Below are positions 62,089-64,000 of a stretch of DNA of 64,000 nucleotides, piece after piece. A program made the translations under genes and the position numbers. Positions within the stretch are counted from its first letter, which is position 1. Each line of letters starts with the position of its first letter. Source of the DNA: Robertmurraya dakarensis (GTDB lineage: Bacteria; Bacillota; Bacilli; Bacillales; Cytobacillaceae). The stretch lies in assembly GCF_900156875.1 (NCBI RefSeq), contig NZ_LT707409.1, positions 2,914,655-2,978,654 on the forward strand, written 5' to 3'. The notes under the pieces are model-generated. The model saw only the letters and a program-made list of their open reading frames with translations, ran no database searches and had not been told where the DNA came from.

Positions 62089-62150
62089 CGGCTTCCCCAT
62101 CTTAAATATTTTAGTTTTACCCTTGTTTCACCCACCTGATGGGGAAGCCG
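62089..62150. repeat. 13-bp inverted repeat with 36-base loop
   Basis: CGGCTTCCCCATC (62089-62101) and GATGGGGAAGCCG (62138-62150) are perfect inverted copies, extendable by one A-T pair. The loop is AT-rich. There is no gene between 61979 and the IS110 transposase apart from such structure. Confidence 0.7.
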
Positions 62151-62254
62151 AGGTAAAGTTCAAACTATCAATAATAGATTAATGTGTTGTTCTTATTTCG
62201 CAGGGGGATAGTTTCCCTACTGCTTCTTTGAAATGCCTTTAACTGAATATCGAG

Positions 62255-62302
62255 AAATGGCGGAGAATGGAGGAAGCTCCAGCGTTTTACTCCGTCATTT
62301 TT
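62255..62302 (+). terminator. Terminator-like hairpin left of the IS110 leader
   Basis: AAATGGCGGAG and CTCCGTCATTT pair, with inner GGAGGAAGCTCC, followed by a run of T. It may end transcription entering from the left or mark the side of the insertion. Confidence 0.6.
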
Positions 62303-62589
62303 TTATAGCGTTCATAGACCTGCTCATGGGACAATGGAACCGACAGGATCGTATCAGGATATTGCTTCTCCCCCTTGCGGACACTTTGGTGTACTGCTTC
62401 ATAAGCCTGCTACCCATGGTTCATTATTGAAGGTCTAACCACTGGTTGCGCCGCCGTAAAAGAAGTGAGTGTAGCGCTCATGATGGACTTCTTTTCTTTG
62501 AGTGCTGATGACGAGGAAGACATCGATGATTCCCGTGGGCACCCAGGTCTGAACGTTCTTGATTAACTTACATACTGGAGGTGATTGGT
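62303..62589 (+). ncRNA. Candidate IS110 bridge RNA region
   Basis: The non-coding leader of the transposase is rich in paired structure: CATGGG/CCCATG (62325, 62413), a 9-bp stem AAAAGAAGT/ACTTCTTTT (62458, 62487) around a 20-base loop, and GTGC/GCAC (62502, 62539) enclosing CG(A)GGAA/TTCCCG around an 11-base loop. IS110-group elements are known to make a bridge RNA from this position, with target- and donor-binding loops. The identity here is inference. Confidence 0.5.
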
Positions 62590-63825
62590 ATGTCACAAAT
62601 GCTTGTTGGTGTAGATGTAAGCTTGAAGTCCCATCATGTCCATTTCATGAAGGAGGACGGGTCCACACTCGCCGACTTTTCTGTTTCTAATGATCAAACC
62701 GGGGCCGAAACCCTGATCAAACGAATGCTAGAAACTGCGGAAAAAAGTCAGGCCAACCAATTGAAGATTGGGATGGAAGCCACTGATCTTTACAGTTGGC
62801 ACCTTGCCCATTATCTACAAGACCAAATGAAAGGCTATGAACCTAAGTTTCAAGCCTCTATCTACGTACTAAATGCGAGAAAAGTCGCTCGTTTCAAAAA
62901 AGGGTATGATTCTCTTGTAAAAAACGATCGCATAGATGCCTGGGTCATCGCTGACCACTTGCGCTTTGGCCGACTGCCAGCCCAAATGAAAGATGCCATA
63001 CAATATGAAGCTCTTCAGCGCTTAACGCGAACAAGGTTTCATTTTATGCGGGAGATTGCCCGAAATAAAACGTATTTCCTTAACCAGCTCTTTTTAAAGT
63101 TCAGTGGACTGAGACAGGATAATCCATTTTCAGATAAATTCGGAGCTACGAGTATGGCTGTCATGGAGGAACTAGAGCCCGAAACGATCGCTGAAATGAG
63201 CCTCGAGGAACTCGTCGAGTTCCTGCAAGATAAAGGAAAAAACCGATTTGAAAAGCCAGAGGAAATCGCAAAATACCTTCAAAAGTTGGCTAGATCATCT
63301 TACCGGCTGAATAAGGCTATGCAGGACCCCGTAAATATTTCGATGTCTGTTACTTTAAGTACCATTCAACATATCGAGTCACAGGTAAAGCGTCTGGATA
63401 AAGAAATTGCCAAGTTAATGAAAGGCATACCGCAAACCCTAACGTCTGTAAAAGGAATTGGAGACGTTTATGCGGCAGGGTTGATAGCTGAAATTAGCGA
63501 TATAAAGCGATTTAAAGATCATCATGCCTTAGCGAAATATGCAGGTTTGGTATGGAACCAGAACCAATCAGGCGAATTCGAATCCCAGGAAACGGCTAGA
63601 ATGAGGACAGGTAATAAATACCTGCGTTACTACCTTATTCAAGCTGCCGATAAGATCCGAAAGTACGACTCTGAATATAAAGCTTTTTACACAAAGAAGT
63701 ACGATGAAGTTCCAAAACATAAACACAAACGCGCTCTCGTCTTAACCGCAAGAAAACTGGTACGATTGGTGTTTTCGCTACTACGCACCAATCAGTTGTA
63801 CACACCACCCGAAAGGAGAGATTAA
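62590..63825 (+). CDS. IS110-family transposase (DEDD recombinase)
   Basis: A 411-residue recombinase. The RuvC-like N-terminal half has VGVDVSLKSHHVHF (first Asp), IGMEATDLYSWHLAHYL (Glu) and VKNDRIDAWVIADHLRFGRLP (two Asp), forming the DEDD set. The C-terminal Tnp_20 domain shows TLTSVKGIGDVYAAGLIAEISD and LVWNQNQSGEFESQETARMRTGNKYLRYYLIQAA, with the conserved Ser in QSGEF. ATG 62590 follows GGAGG. The gene looks intact, so the element may be active. Confidence 0.93.
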   Translation: MSQMLVGVDVSLKSHHVHFMKEDGSTLADFSVSNDQTGAETLIKRMLETAEKSQANQLKIGMEATDLYSWHLAHYLQDQMKGYEPKFQASIYVLNARKVARFKKGYDSLVKNDRIDAWVIADHLRFGRLPAQMKDAIQYEALQRLTRTRFHFMREIARNKTYFLNQLFLKFSGLRQDNPFSDKFGATSMAVMEELEPETIAEMSLEELVEFLQDKGKNRFEKPEEIAKYLQKLARSSYRLNKAMQDPVNISMSVTLSTIQHIESQVKRLDKEIAKLMKGIPQTLTSVKGIGDVYAAGLIAEISDIKRFKDHHALAKYAGLVWNQNQSGEFESQETARMRTGNKYLRYYLIQAADKIRKYDSEYKAFYTKKYDEVPKHKHKRALVLTARKLVRLVFSLLRTNQLYTPPERRD

Positions 63826-64000
63826 AACTTCTCATTCACACCCTTTCAAACACCCAGCTTCACACTTGAAAGTATTGGTAAAAAATTGAAAATAGTGTGA
63901 GGTTTATTAGGTATACTCTTTTTTAAACACTTTTCAATGAAAGACAATATTAATTTCCAATTCATTGAATTTTAGTGCTTGACATATTACCACTGGGCTT

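Larger units (their letters stand above)
62303..63960 (+). mobile_element. IS110-family insertion sequence (ends not determined)
   Basis: One transposase gene with a structured non-coding leader and a short AT-rich right flank. IS110 elements lack terminal inverted repeats and usually do not duplicate the target, so the borders cannot be drawn from the sequence alone; the right end may lie near or beyond 64000. Confidence 0.6.

Noticed and set aside
62233..62430. 65-residue frame in the IS110 leader
   Set aside because: It overlaps paired RNA structure and lacks a ribosome binding site; the region is better explained as the non-coding leader.

Overview
The window is chromosomal DNA of a low-to-moderate GC, endospore-forming member of the Bacillaceae. 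Gene content and order from ssrA to csbA follow the Bacillus subtilis chromosome: ssrA-smpB-rnr-est-secG, the cggR-gapA-pgk-tpiA-gpmI-eno operon, rpoN, clpP, yvcI-rapZ-yvcK-whiA-crh, trxB, hisZGDBHAF-hisIE, hprK-lgt-yvoD-ppaX-yvoF and uvrBA-csbA. An alpha/beta-type spore protein supports spore formation. The genus cannot be fixed from the sequence alone.

Layout. 0-2.3 kb: the 3' end of an unidentified gene, a free-standing LAGLIDADG endonuclease gene, and the tmRNA gene on the minus strand. The tmRNA gene is split in its T-loop by a 278-nt group I intron that has no ORF. 2.3-7 kb: RNase R, carboxylesterase, SecG, and a divergent NERD-domain gene. 7-16 kb: the glycolytic operon with its CggR operator, a glutaredoxin-like gene and sigma-54. 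16-25 kb: tRNA-Arg, clpP with a CtsR site, the RapZ/YvcK/WhiA/Crh cluster, trxB and a TPR protein. 24.5-31 kb: a complete histidine operon behind a sigma-A promoter and an 18-bp palindrome. 31-43 kb: hprK-lgt-yvoD-ppaX-yvoF, yvlB/yvlD, uvrBA with a LexA box, csbA and a spore protein. 43-48 kb: a qoxABCD-type quinol oxidase behind two tandem FNR/CRP-like boxes. 48-64 kb is accessory in character: a decayed GPH sugar symporter around a gntR gene, an arsenic operon, several lipoproteins and membrane proteins of probable metal or redox function, a guanylate-kinase paralogue, a GGDEF-EAL protein, a hydrolase and an IS110-family element at the right edge.

How the genes work together. The glycolytic operon makes the lower-glycolysis enzymes under CggR. 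HPr kinase, Crh, YvcK and RapZ connect carbon flux to carbon catabolite control and cell-wall precursor supply. SmpB, tmRNA, RNase R and ClpP are the parts of the ribosome-rescue and tagged-protein degradation route, and three of the four lie within the first 5 kb.

The most striking unexplained structure is a set of three intergenic arrays at about 6.9, 21.7 and 52.5 kb. Each has six copies of an 8-bp word (TATCCGTA in one, TATTCGCG in two) spaced 20-21 bp apart, and alternate units differ in the bases after the core, giving a 40-bp super-period. The same architecture with two different core words suggests one mechanism or protein family. A second novelty is a 65-bp palindromic element present four times (8.5, 18.8, 33.5 and 42.4 kb), in both orientations, always between co-directional housekeeping genes. 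The split tmRNA with a neighbouring homing endonuclease and the structured leader of the IS110 element are the other main points of interest.
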